From Gemmatimonadota bacterium (lineage in GTDB: Bacteria > Latescibacterota > UBA2968 > UBA8231), in the NCBI GenBank assembly GCA_009841115.1, contig VXML01000107.1:248001-312000 (forward strand): 64,000 nucleotides of DNA. Reading direction: 5' to 3'. Shown here piece by piece: positions 33,661-42,808 of this stretch. Made by a program: the position numbers and the translations under genes. Numbering within the stretch: position 1 is the first letter of the stretch; each line of letters opens with the position of its first letter. Under the pieces are notes generated by a model, which was not told the origin of the DNA, did not search any database, and saw only the letters and a list, made by a program, of their open reading frames with translations.

Positions 33661-35769
33661 TCAATACACCACGGATACGGTACCCGTGTTCAATTGCTTC
33701 CCTAGATCCGCCTCCACCTTTACCGTGTAAACATACGTGCCTGGGGGCACGCGCTTTCCCGCTTCGTCCCGCCCGTTCCACTCGCGCTCGTACACCCCTG
33801 CTGCTCCGGGCTCTGTCTCTAGCCGACGGACCACCCTGCCCGCCAGATCGTACAGGGTAAGTACGTGGGGCACGCTGTTTCCCAGAGCGCGGATTTGATA
33901 TTGGATTAGGACTTGGTCGTTCACTCCGTCGCCGTTGGGACTGAAGGCCGCTGGAATGGCCTTCAGCTCGCCGATGAGTTCGCCTCCCCTAGGGGTTTTC
34001 ACGGACAGGGAATTGGTACTGAAGCGCAAGGTGGCATTGCCCTCCTCCACCTGTTGGCGGATGTCGGGATCGTCGCTGGAGAAAGCAAAGCCAGTGAACT
34101 TTTGTCCGAAGCGCAAAACCGGCACCTCGAAGACCACCTCAATGCGCTTTTCAGTATCCTCGCTGCCCACGAGCTTGTCGAATCCAACGACGATGCGGTC
34201 GTCTTGGATGTCGCGGAGGAACTCCTCTCCTACCTCTGCATCATCCACCTTTACCGAAAGCAGTCGCTCCACGCGAGTGGCGGTGGCGATTTCCAAGCGG
34301 TCGAAACCGCTGTTGCCCTCGCGCAGGATGGGCCGGACAACATAGGTGAAGGTGTGAGGTTGGAAATCCGTGGTCACCGTCGGTGAGATCTCCCCGATTA
34401 CCGCGTCGGCCACGGAATCGCCAAAGAGCAGTTCGATTCGCTCAATGCGCGGAGCTGTTTCACCCGTCGGAAAAAACAGCACCTCGAACTGGAGGTAGCG
34501 GGCCGGGCTCTTCGATAAGAAGGTTGCGCCGTCCGTCCACGCTGAGGGCGGCGCGGTCGCATCGCGCAGGCCAGCGGCGAAATCGTAGGCCGGAGACCAA
34601 AAGCTCCAGTTTTCGGTATCGACTTCCTTCTTGACCAGTTCAAATCCCCGCGTGCTGCCGCTAGAGAAGGGATCGGCCACAGTCACCGCGTTGAAGACAT
34701 CGTTGTATTCCCGCCGGTCCACCGAGGCGAACTGCCCAGTGCGCTGCTTCCTGCTGTAGCGGAACGGCTGCTCGGTGTTGCCCGTGCGAGTCCGCACCTC
34801 CACCCTCGTCCCCTCCGGCTCTGCGCCCTCCCAGCGAATTTTGCTCCAAGCGACGGGCCGCCCGAAATCCAAGATGTCCGTGCGATAGACCGTCTGCCGC
34901 ACGTAGCCCTCGCCAAATACTTGGAGTTCGGCGACTTCCCAGGTGCGCTCGGGATTGATGGGCCGGAGGGTGACCCACTTTACTGGCCGAGTGGGAAACC
35001 GTCGGTCCACTACGACATCGAGGTTTTCCGTAGTGCTTTCGATGATGTCGATGATCGGATCGTTCTTGGCCGTCAAACCCCGACTGATTTCGTAGAACCA
35101 CCGCTGGCCCCGCCGGGCGATGGAAGGTCGGTCGATGATCGGCGCACTGCCCGAGGCCACGCCCAACTCGAACCAGGGGAGGAAGTTGTCCTCAAAGGAG
35201 GGGCGGGGGAAGAACCGAATCCGGTTTATGGGCAACTCCCAACCGAGGTTGATGATGGCGTTTTTGATCCAGCCGTGGTTGACGCCTGTTTCCGTCGGCG
35301 ATAGCTCTACTGCTCTGACCATCGCCGTGGTGGAATCCCCGTCGCCGATATTCTGCAAGACGCCCTGTTCGATTCTTCCCCCTACACCGCCCCCAGAGCT
35401 AGCCACGAAGCCACCCCGTTCCTCGACCGTCTCCACTAGATTCTCGCTCGGGTCGATCCACACAGGCCGGAGCGAGGATTCACTCAGATCCATCATCCCA
35501 TTCGCCCGTGCCCCTTCGCCAATGGTGCCCCAGTCCCTGATTTCCACATCCGCGACCCGGTCGTAGGATATCGGTACAGCGCTCCCTCGGTCGATGATCT
35601 GCCCATCTTGGTCGAATACCAGGTATGCACCCCCTCCTTCGCTGGCCACGTCGATGAAGGAATTGTCCGCACCGACGCCCACTTGGAATTCAGACCGCGC
35701 CCATCCTCCATCTCCACCCGCTAGTAACAGCGCGCTGCTCAACAGACAGATAGGTCTCCAGAGAAACAT
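33661..35769 (-). CDS. secreted discoidin-like protein with FlgD-type C-terminal domain (702 aa)
   Basis: The start ATG 35769 has AAGGAG 6 bases upstream and gives a signal peptide (LLSSALLLAGGDGGWA); the frame extends to a TTG at 35808. An N-terminal region (about 90-300) with INLGWELPINRIRFFPRP looks like a discoidin-type ligand-binding sandwich. A central module has RVEVRTRTGN at about 325 and later SFWSPAYDF and ARYLQFEVLFF. The last 95 residues are a FlgD-Ig-like domain (SPNGDGVNDQVLIQYQIR, LYDLAGRVVRRLE, VPPGTYVYTVKV), ending VSVVY. Such domains often close surface or secreted proteins of FCB bacteria. Function unknown; one of three related genes here. Confidence 0.75.
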   Translation of the reverse strand: MFLWRPICLLSSALLLAGGDGGWARSEFQVGVGADNSFIDVASEGGGAYLVFDQDGQIIDRGSAVPISYDRVADVEIRDWGTIGEGARANGMMDLSESSLRPVWIDPSENLVETVEERGGFVASSGGGVGGRIEQGVLQNIGDGDSTTAMVRAVELSPTETGVNHGWIKNAIINLGWELPINRIRFFPRPSFEDNFLPWFELGVASGSAPIIDRPSIARRGQRWFYEISRGLTAKNDPIIDIIESTTENLDVVVDRRFPTRPVKWVTLRPINPERTWEVAELQVFGEGYVRQTVYRTDILDFGRPVAWSKIRWEGAEPEGTRVEVRTRTGNTEQPFRYSRKQRTGQFASVDRREYNDVFNAVTVADPFSSGSTRGFELVKKEVDTENWSFWSPAYDFAAGLRDATAPPSAWTDGATFLSKSPARYLQFEVLFFPTGETAPRIERIELLFGDSVADAVIGEISPTVTTDFQPHTFTYVVRPILREGNSGFDRLEIATATRVERLLSVKVDDAEVGEEFLRDIQDDRIVVGFDKLVGSEDTEKRIEVVFEVPVLRFGQKFTGFAFSSDDPDIRQQVEEGNATLRFSTNSLSVKTPRGGELIGELKAIPAAFSPNGDGVNDQVLIQYQIRALGNSVPHVLTLYDLAGRVVRRLETEPGAAGVYEREWNGRDEAGKRVPPGTYVYTVKVEADLGKQLNTGTVSVVY

Positions 35770-35804
35770 GCCCAACTCCTTGCGCCAGTCTTGCGGCGCG
35801 ATGG

Positions 35805-37883
35805 TCAATATGCGACTCCGATCGCTCGGGCCGCGCCGGTGCGGCGCGCATCGGCCTGAACTTCGACTCGGACCACGTACACGCCGGGAGCTACTAGCTG
35901 CCCCAACTCGTCCCGGCCATCCCAGGCCAAATCGCCGAAACGCTGCGGATCGTACAGGCCGTTCGTTCCTAAGCGAGATAGGAGTTGTCTCACGCGCCGA
36001 CCCGACAGGTCGAATACGGCGGCATTGATACCGGCTTGGCCCACGATAGTCACTACTTCAAAACTGATTGACGCCCGATCCCCAATCCCATCCCCGTTGG
36101 GGGTCACCACGGGGTTGACCTCGAGATTGCGCACCAGCCGCCCTGTGGTGAGCTGTGGACTCAGGACAGTGACACTGGAACGTCCTGGCGCGTCGTCAGC
36201 GCCGAGATAGGCCGCGTTGCCCGAAAGCACGTCCTGAAACGCTTCCTCTTCAATTAAGAGCACTCGTCCCTTGAAAGTATTGCTGAAAGAGAGCATCCTG
36301 CCCACGAATCGCACCATGACGACGGTGCCGCTCTCGCGCACTTGGGGAAAGCGCACCACGAAGCGCCTCCCATCCAACTCTTGGATGGCTGTATCCTCTT
36401 CCTCTGTCGGCGCATCTTGGACGGCGAAATCCCGTTCGAGAATGCGGTTCTGGTCGCCGTCAAGGATCTCGATTCCCTGCACGCTCCTGATCGGCTGGTC
36501 CGACCGCACCTCGATTGCGTCGAATCCTTGTAGCCCGGCCTCCATTTCCGTGCGCACCGCAAAGACAAAAGGCACGTCCGTTGCTCCCGCTACTTCGCGG
36601 GGGAATACCTCGCCCACCACTTCCCTAGCCAGTGGAGGTGAGGTGAAGGTGAAGGATAGGTTCTCCAGCACGACTGCGGAGTTCAGATCCTCGCTGATGA
36701 AATCCGCGCGGATTTGGACGTACTGTCGCGGGCCTGGCGAGGTGATGTCCGTACCTCCCTCGCCGGTGCCCACCACAGGGTCGTATGGTGCCGACCACGG
36801 GCTCCAGTTTTCTACGTCGTCGCGTACGGACCCGCGCTCAAACTCGTCTTTTCCCACAACGCCCCGGACCGGCAAGGCCATGTATTCCTTCCGCGTCAGT
36901 GGGTCGAGCGAATTCGCAAGGGAGGTCGCGAGTTCCTCGGCGTCCCTTCTGCCCACCTGTTTGCGGGTATATACAAAGGGTGTGATGTCGCTGCCGGTCC
37001 GGGTGCGGATCTCCACCCTCGCAGCCTCCTCATTGCCGATGGCGACCTGATCCCAGCGGAGCTGTCCCCAATTGGTGCCGGCCTGCATGTCGATGATGGG
37101 CGAGATATATCTGGCGGTGGGAAGGAATCCCTCCCCGAAGATCTGTATCTTCTCTAGCTCGAAGGATATACCCGAAATCGCTTCTAGCCGCACGAACCTC
37201 AGCAGACGGGGCGGATTTAGTGGAATTGTGGTCACTGGATCAATGTTATCGTTTTCGACCAGAAATTCCTCCCAGATTGGATTGCCGGCGTCGGTTAGAT
37301 TGAGACCATCGTTTACTCGGATTCTGAACTTTCTTAGAAAGTCTGACTGGAAGGGCGCGGTAGGGTTGGGAAACACCGTGTTACGGGGGAAGAAGCGGAT
37401 GCTGCGGACGCCTATGCGAGTTCCGAGGTCTATGTTGACGATGGTTCCGAGGGCGTTGTTGTCCTTGCGCGCCAAAGCCAACCCGGTCGGGTCCTCGGTG
37501 ATGAGACTCTCGAGGACCTTCCTCTTTTCCTCTCCTTCGATATCCGCTACCGAGGGCGCGGTGATAGACCCTCCGAAATCGAAGACTTGGCTGGCGACGT
37601 TGGTTCCCTCTCTGACCTGCCGGGGCAGAATGGCCTCGGGGTGATCCCCGCTCTCAAACTCGATCAGGTTCGACGGTGCGATCCCTATCTCGGTGACATT
37701 GGGGTCGAGAAACGTGCGGTGCTCGGGGATGATCGTCTCCACGTCTGCTCCGCTCGACGCTCCCTCCAGCCAGTCGATTTCTCCCCCTTTGCCGAGCGTC
37801 AGCCTCTCGACCGCATGAAGCGCCTGCGGTCCGCTCAGGACTAGGACAAGCGCCAAATAGACCCACGGTGCCGATGCTCGCAT
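35805..37883 (-). CDS. secreted discoidin-like protein with FlgD-type C-terminal domain (692 aa)
   Basis: The same architecture as its two relatives. I set the start at ATG 37883 (AAGG 7 bases upstream), which yields a signal peptide (VYLALVLVLSGPQALHA); the frame opens at 37988 but the extra 35 basic residues look spurious. The discoidin-like region contains IDLGTRIGVRSIRFFPRN. Around residue 291 is RVEIRTRTGS, then LTRKEYMALPVRG and NWSPWSAPYD. The FlgD-type end has TPNGDGIGDRASISFEV, VFDLSGRRVRQLL and VAPGVYVVRVEV, closing in AIGVAY. Translation probably couples with the next gene, since the two lie 35 bases apart. Confidence 0.75.
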   Translation of the reverse strand: MRASAPWVYLALVLVLSGPQALHAVERLTLGKGGEIDWLEGASSGADVETIIPEHRTFLDPNVTEIGIAPSNLIEFESGDHPEAILPRQVREGTNVASQVFDFGGSITAPSVADIEGEEKRKVLESLITEDPTGLALARKDNNALGTIVNIDLGTRIGVRSIRFFPRNTVFPNPTAPFQSDFLRKFRIRVNDGLNLTDAGNPIWEEFLVENDNIDPVTTIPLNPPRLLRFVRLEAISGISFELEKIQIFGEGFLPTARYISPIIDMQAGTNWGQLRWDQVAIGNEEAARVEIRTRTGSDITPFVYTRKQVGRRDAEELATSLANSLDPLTRKEYMALPVRGVVGKDEFERGSVRDDVENWSPWSAPYDPVVGTGEGGTDITSPGPRQYVQIRADFISEDLNSAVVLENLSFTFTSPPLAREVVGEVFPREVAGATDVPFVFAVRTEMEAGLQGFDAIEVRSDQPIRSVQGIEILDGDQNRILERDFAVQDAPTEEEDTAIQELDGRRFVVRFPQVRESGTVVMVRFVGRMLSFSNTFKGRVLLIEEEAFQDVLSGNAAYLGADDAPGRSSVTVLSPQLTTGRLVRNLEVNPVVTPNGDGIGDRASISFEVVTIVGQAGINAAVFDLSGRRVRQLLSRLGTNGLYDPQRFGDLAWDGRDELGQLVAPGVYVVRVEVQADARRTGAARAIGVAY

Positions 37884-38003
37884 TCTAGTGCCTTGCGCCG
37901 ACGGACAACTCCCCAATTGGGCGGTGCGTCGCCAATGCTGGCGACGGACGGCTGTGGAAATTCGCGCGGCATAGTCGAACAGGGTCATATTCTCACATCC
38001 CCG

Positions 38004-40046
38004 CTACGGGGTGCCCCCTTGGAGCAATGCTTCTAAATTTCCCAAGACCCGGCGGTCGGCCCGCTGGCGCAGCCGCTTTTCCCGGTATAGCTTGGCGGCT
38101 TGGGCCGCTTCCTCGGGTCGCCCCATGGCTCGGTAAACGCTTTCCATCAAACCGTAGGCTCGGTACTCGGCCCCAATGCTGAGGCCGGACTGCACGGCCC
38201 CAATGCTGAGGCCGGACTGCACGGCCCCAATGCTGAGGCCGGACTGCACGTCTGGATGCATTGCCGCTATCCTCTGCAAGTGCATTAGGGCTTCTTCGTT
38301 GCGGCCAGTTCTGTGCAGTAAGCCTGCCATACACAATAGAGCTGGGGCCGAATCGGGGTGATCTGCCAGTACGTCGCGCAACAGCTTCTCGATTCGCCCC
38401 AAGTTATCTTTTTCCATGCGGCCCAATACTTGTGCTAGCCGCCACCCCACAAGGCCCTCCCACTCCGCTAGCCCGACTATGATTCCATAGTGGACTGCTG
38501 CGGAGTCCAGCGCGGACTGCTGCTCCCAAGTGCGGGCTAGCTGGAAGCGCACGCGATGGCTATCGGGCCAGACCGCTACGACCTTTTGGTAGGCAGCAAT
38601 GGCGTCCTCAAGCGCCCCCTGAGCCGCACGGGCGTCGCCCAATCTCCCCGCGAGAGAAGGCTCGTTTTCTTGTGCCGCCAGATCGGCGTAGATCGCCGCT
38701 GCTTCCTCCGCTCGACCTGCCCTTAAATACGACTCTGCCAGCGCGACCCAGATGTCCTTGTTGACTGCATGCCGCTGCACCAGCGAGTGGTAGATTTCCG
38801 CGGCGTGTTCGTACGCGCCGGTGTCGAAGTAGATTTCCGCCAGTTCCGCGTACGGTCGAATTCCAGCATCTTCGGCCTCGATGGCCCGCTCGTATGCGGC
38901 AATGGAATTGGCTTTCATGTCCAACTCTCGGTAGGCATAACCCGCCCAGGTGTCGTGCAAACTCTGAGCCCTGGCTGCGGCAGCAATAGGAAAATTTGCC
39001 GCCAATAGAACCAGAGCCAAGGCAATGCCCCAAACGCGCTGTCTTTTTTTTAGCAACAGAGGAATCGCCGCCAGCGCCCCCGGAAGCAAGACCAAGGCCG
39101 CACTCAGTCGCGAGCGACCGGACGCCTCCTCCAAGAGCGATCCCAGCATCCAAGCGCCGGCAAACAGCAGTGGCAGCGCGCGATACCGATCCATCTCCTC
39201 CCCGCGGACTGCGACGAGAACTCCCACTAGCGCCAGGGGCCCTACCAGCCCAAAGGGAAAACCCAACAAGGCTCGCCACATGAGGGGAGCCAACATCCAC
39301 GAAGGCGCAGCGGCGCGATAGGGGTCTATATCGCCCAAGACCTCGGCACCATGCCAAAACAAATACGCCCGCATTGCCATTTCCTTCAGTCCTAAACCAC
39401 TGATCGAGGGTATTAGTCCCTCCCAGCTCCATACCGCACCTCCTAGAACCAGTACTAGAGCTGCTCCCGCAAAAAACCACCACGCCGCCCTCCGGTCCCC
39501 GCTTCCCTGCACCACCCATACAAATGCCACGCCGACGGCGAATAGCGCCCGGAAATCGACCAGTGCAGTCACGCCGCCCACTGCCCCCATAACCCCGGCC
39601 CTCAACGGCCCCATACCAGCCGATCCCACCAACCCCCACAGGAGCAACAGGCCCGAGAAAGCTGCTAACACGGCCGGCGTTATCTCGCCTCCGTAGTAAA
39701 TCGCCGGACCGTACAGCACAGCCGCAATACCCGCCCATCGGCCTACCGCAGGTGAGAATAGCTGTCTGCCGATTGACCACACCAGCACGCAGGCGAGCCC
39801 TCCGATGCCGACCTGAATCACGCGCAGAATCCACAGTCCCGTCTCCTCCTGCAGCGCGACCGCACACAAAGCCGCGTATAATCGCGAATACCATCCTCCA
39901 TCTCCCAACCCTCCCGCGTAGTACGCCGCAGATCCTACTGCCACTTCTCCAAAAGCGCTCTGCTCCCACTGCCATACGTGCGCGAGCCGCACGGCAATAC
40001 CGGCCGCCAACAGCCCTGCCCACTCCCAAGCATTCGCTTCCTTCAT
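38004..40046 (-). CDS. polytopic membrane protein with C-terminal TPR repeats
   Basis: A 680-residue two-part protein. Residues 1 to about 355 form some ten membrane helices laid out like ArnT/PMT-type glycosyltransferases (an early loop with SAAYYAGGLGDGGWYSRLY, then YGPAIYYGGEITPAVL), though no clear catalytic Asp pair is seen. Residues about 365-680 are tetratricopeptide repeats (SIAAYERAIEAE, YEHAAEIYHSL, EDAIAAYQKVVAVWPDS). Near the end three copies of a 9-residue unit (VQSGLSIGA) are inserted between two TPR helices. It may glycosylate or scaffold the surface proteins encoded beside it; that is inference. Confidence 0.75.
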   Translation of the reverse strand: MKEANAWEWAGLLAAGIAVRLAHVWQWEQSAFGEVAVGSAAYYAGGLGDGGWYSRLYAALCAVALQEETGLWILRVIQVGIGGLACVLVWSIGRQLFSPAVGRWAGIAAVLYGPAIYYGGEITPAVLAAFSGLLLLWGLVGSAGMGPLRAGVMGAVGGVTALVDFRALFAVGVAFVWVVQGSGDRRAAWWFFAGAALVLVLGGAVWSWEGLIPSISGLGLKEMAMRAYLFWHGAEVLGDIDPYRAAAPSWMLAPLMWRALLGFPFGLVGPLALVGVLVAVRGEEMDRYRALPLLFAGAWMLGSLLEEASGRSRLSAALVLLPGALAAIPLLLKKRQRVWGIALALVLLAANFPIAAAARAQSLHDTWAGYAYRELDMKANSIAAYERAIEAEDAGIRPYAELAEIYFDTGAYEHAAEIYHSLVQRHAVNKDIWVALAESYLRAGRAEEAAAIYADLAAQENEPSLAGRLGDARAAQGALEDAIAAYQKVVAVWPDSHRVRFQLARTWEQQSALDSAAVHYGIIVGLAEWEGLVGWRLAQVLGRMEKDNLGRIEKLLRDVLADHPDSAPALLCMAGLLHRTGRNEEALMHLQRIAAMHPDVQSGLSIGAVQSGLSIGAVQSGLSIGAEYRAYGLMESVYRAMGRPEEAAQAAKLYREKRLRQRADRRVLGNLEALLQGGTP
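38175..38247. repeat. in-frame 27-base tandem repeat, three units
   Basis: Three near-perfect 27-base units lie within the TPR gene; each contains the 19-base core AATGCTGAGGCCGGACTGC (38175, 38202, 38229). On the coding strand each unit adds nine residues (VQSGLSIGA). Since 27 is divisible by three, copy-number change keeps the frame. The core also occurs at 157-175. Confidence 0.85.
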
Positions 40047-40099
40047 CGCCAGTCCCTCTTACACGACCCCAACGCATTTCTTTGCTTCCCGATGCCCAT

Positions 40100-42766
40100 C
40101 TAGTTCAGACCTGCGAACACGCTTACGAAAGTCGTGTTGGTCGTGACGGCGTCTGATAATTCGAAGTCCCTAGTCCGCAACCGCATCCCGGCCAAGGCCA
40201 CGATCTTATACCCGAGGTACGTGGATCGGTTGGTCAACTGTAGCCCCAGCGACACAGACCTGAAGTCGTTGGCATCGTCCGCGAAATCCTCGTTCCAGAG
40301 GTACTCTAGGCCCCCTTGCAGCGTACTGCCGGTCAGGAAGTCCATTTCCACAATGACGCTGAACAACTCTCTTAGCTGTTCGCGCTTCTCTTCTCCAAAC
40401 AGGCCGCGCGTCTGTTTGAGGAACTCGCTCTTCCAGCGTGGCTCGATAGTCAAAACGCCTATCTGACGGCGGTGCTTGACTTTGTTGATCGCCCCAAAGA
40501 AGAAGTCGCTTTTGCGCAGGTCGAGTTCTGTGCGCGTGCGCTCGTCCATGAGCTGGTGAAACAGCGTGTAGTTCATCCGCGTCTCGACTTTCGTCCGGCC
40601 GATGTGGACCTTGTGCCCGACGAAGAGGTGATTCACCCACGTGTCGCGCGCAAGCATGGGATCCTCCACCTGCGTCAATGTGCCCCCGTCGATAGACTGG
40701 CTGGGCAGCCATTGAAGCAGGCGATTGGGGATATCGTCCTCGACTCGCTTCGACATCTCAAACAGTTTAAAATCACCCCACCGCGCCGAGCTTCCGTCCA
40801 TTTTCACGAGCGCGTAGTATTGCTCATTCTTCTGGTCCGACGATATGAGGTGCTCGCGCATCGCGCCCCCTGCTATCTGCAGTTCAGGCGTCAAATCATA
40901 CGCGGCGTATACGTTGAACCCTCTGTGGTCCTTGCGGTACGGATAGTCCGGCTGATCGTCGTTTTCGAACTGGTCCACCCAGAAATTGTTGTTCATGTCA
41001 ACACCGAACAGGAATTCCGGCCTATCGACGTCAAAGCGCAGGAACGGCTCGTCGTAATCGGGCCGGCGATTGGCGCGGACCGCGTTGTCGTTCTGGTTGA
41101 AATCGGGGATGAAGTCGTTGTTCTGGTCCCAACCGGGAAAGACGCGGTCGTCGCCGGGCAGGAAGTCGAAGCGGACGTTGTCGGGGAAGCGGTCGTGATC
41201 GTCGTTGTCATCGACGAATTCCACTAGACCGCGGCGCGGGCTCTCGTAGTCAATCTGGCCATTGCCGGCGGTTACGAATGTCGTGGTGTTGTAATGCGGG
41301 TCCATGCCGAAGGCCTCCGCGAACAAGGAGACAGGACCGGCCCGCTTCCAAGCATTGATGAACCAAGCGGGTCGATACGGCTCTCCAGCAGTCCCCGAAC
41401 TCGTGCTGTGCCGCGCTAGGTTCTGATTGGGGAATTTCCGGTAGTTCCAGTTGAGGTCGGCCTCGCCGTAGAAGTTGAAGCCGTGCACATCGAGCAACTC
41501 GAAGGTTGCTCCCATGATATGGGTGGCCGTAGGTAGGCCGTATTCAAAGCCTACAGTGCGGATATTCGACACGTCCTGTACGTTCCCGGCGGCTCGTTCT
41601 ATCAGCAGCAGCACGGTCTGGCCTTGCCGATTGATCTGTCTGTTTGAAGTAGCCCAAATCTGGTAGTCATTGCCCACCACCAACTCGAATTCCACCTGCA
41701 TGATCGAGTCCTTTGGGGCACTCGCGTTCGCCGTAAAACGGGGATTGTCGAAATCGTATTTCAGTCTGATCTCCTCCGTCCCATCTGCGGCGAGGAACCC
41801 AGCGCGCTGAAATCCTCCAGAGATCGCCGGGCCAAAGCCGATATCCGTCCCCCGGTCTACGGTTCCGTCCGTATAGGTGATGACCACGTCAGAGCCTGAT
41901 TCAAAGAACGCGGCTCCGCCCATCCCATCCCCTGGGGAATCGTCGCGCAGCACCACCTCGACAAAGTCGATTGTCTGATTCTGATCAATCGTCAGCCCGC
42001 CCTTGAATGGATTGCCCGCCAACTCGTCGCTCAAGGTGTTCGACTGGTGGGCGTTGATCATGGTCAGCCCCAGTATGGCGAAGTCCGTCAGTTGGCCCTG
42101 TAGGCGTCCGCCGACCAAGATGGTGTTGTTGGTGCGTTGCAGTTCTAGGTCGGCGGTTGATTCGCCACCGGGGTTGCTAATGCGCGAGTACAATACCGTG
42201 CCTTCGACTCGATCCGTGGCAATGTCGAATTGCACCCCGTCGAAGGTCGGCTTGCGGAAGGTCAGCGGTGTGAGAGTCGTGTTCAACTCGCTGCTCACTG
42301 TCAGCGCATAACCGTACTGGCCCTTCTTGTCTTGGGCGATGACGACATTTGAGAACCAGTTATCAAAGCGAGTCGATTTGAACAGCGTATTGCCGAACTG
42401 AGCTGGGCGGTCTTGGGCGTTGTTGTATATGAGAAAGCCACGAGTCACGAAATTTCCGTAGATGTCGTAAAAGGAGTCTCCTTCGAGGCGGATATCTACG
42501 TAGCGCTGGTACAAGGACCTCGCGTAGTTGGTATATTCCCACTGCTGCCATTGGTACTCGTGGAACAACTCTTGGTTGACATACCAGCGCCGGAGGGCGG
42601 GATCTACGGCGTTGACTAAGACGATCGGGCCTTGGGTCCGCCCCGGTAAAGGCGCTCCGAGTGACTCCCCAATGCGCGCACCGTAGTCGTCCCGGGCGGC
42701 GCTGCTGCCAATCTGGAAAACAAGTGCGCTCAATACGGCCCAAGCGGCTAGATATCCGCTTCTCAC
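40100..42766 (-). CDS. large outer-membrane-type protein, unknown family (paralogue of 30913-33624)
   Basis: An 888-residue exported protein. The GTG at 42766 has AGGGAGGG 6 bases upstream and starts a signal peptide (LAAWAVLSALVFQIGSSAA). It aligns along its length with the 903-residue protein: DPALRRWYVNQELFHEY near the N-terminus, an EGDxxYDxxGN block, FGNTLFKSTRFDNWFSNVV, SRISNPGG, LISSDQKN and a matching end (FVSVFAGLN). The Asp/Asn-rich stretch at about 540-620 is also kept (GWDQNNDFIPDFNQNDNA). No known family recognised. It follows a discoidin/FlgD gene, as its paralogue does, so the pair of gene types seems to be a duplicated unit. Confidence 0.7.
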   Translation of the reverse strand: MRSGYLAAWAVLSALVFQIGSSAARDDYGARIGESLGAPLPGRTQGPIVLVNAVDPALRRWYVNQELFHEYQWQQWEYTNYARSLYQRYVDIRLEGDSFYDIYGNFVTRGFLIYNNAQDRPAQFGNTLFKSTRFDNWFSNVVIAQDKKGQYGYALTVSSELNTTLTPLTFRKPTFDGVQFDIATDRVEGTVLYSRISNPGGESTADLELQRTNNTILVGGRLQGQLTDFAILGLTMINAHQSNTLSDELAGNPFKGGLTIDQNQTIDFVEVVLRDDSPGDGMGGAAFFESGSDVVITYTDGTVDRGTDIGFGPAISGGFQRAGFLAADGTEEIRLKYDFDNPRFTANASAPKDSIMQVEFELVVGNDYQIWATSNRQINRQGQTVLLLIERAAGNVQDVSNIRTVGFEYGLPTATHIMGATFELLDVHGFNFYGEADLNWNYRKFPNQNLARHSTSSGTAGEPYRPAWFINAWKRAGPVSLFAEAFGMDPHYNTTTFVTAGNGQIDYESPRRGLVEFVDDNDDHDRFPDNVRFDFLPGDDRVFPGWDQNNDFIPDFNQNDNAVRANRRPDYDEPFLRFDVDRPEFLFGVDMNNNFWVDQFENDDQPDYPYRKDHRGFNVYAAYDLTPELQIAGGAMREHLISSDQKNEQYYALVKMDGSSARWGDFKLFEMSKRVEDDIPNRLLQWLPSQSIDGGTLTQVEDPMLARDTWVNHLFVGHKVHIGRTKVETRMNYTLFHQLMDERTRTELDLRKSDFFFGAINKVKHRRQIGVLTIEPRWKSEFLKQTRGLFGEEKREQLRELFSVIVEMDFLTGSTLQGGLEYLWNEDFADDANDFRSVSLGLQLTNRSTYLGYKIVALAGMRLRTRDFELSDAVTTNTTFVSVFAGLN

Positions 42767-42808
42767 GAGTACCCTCCCTTGAGTTGCTTGCTAGCGTGAA
42801 GCTCGAGT

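Noticed and set aside
38175-38247. Short CRISPR array
   Set aside because: The repeats are contiguous with no unique spacers, and they keep the reading frame of a TPR protein.
38608-40077. 489-codon frame on the same strand as the membrane+TPR gene, other phase
   Set aside because: Its product is Gly/Arg-rich with no family pattern, whereas the chosen phase gives membrane helices and TPR repeats.
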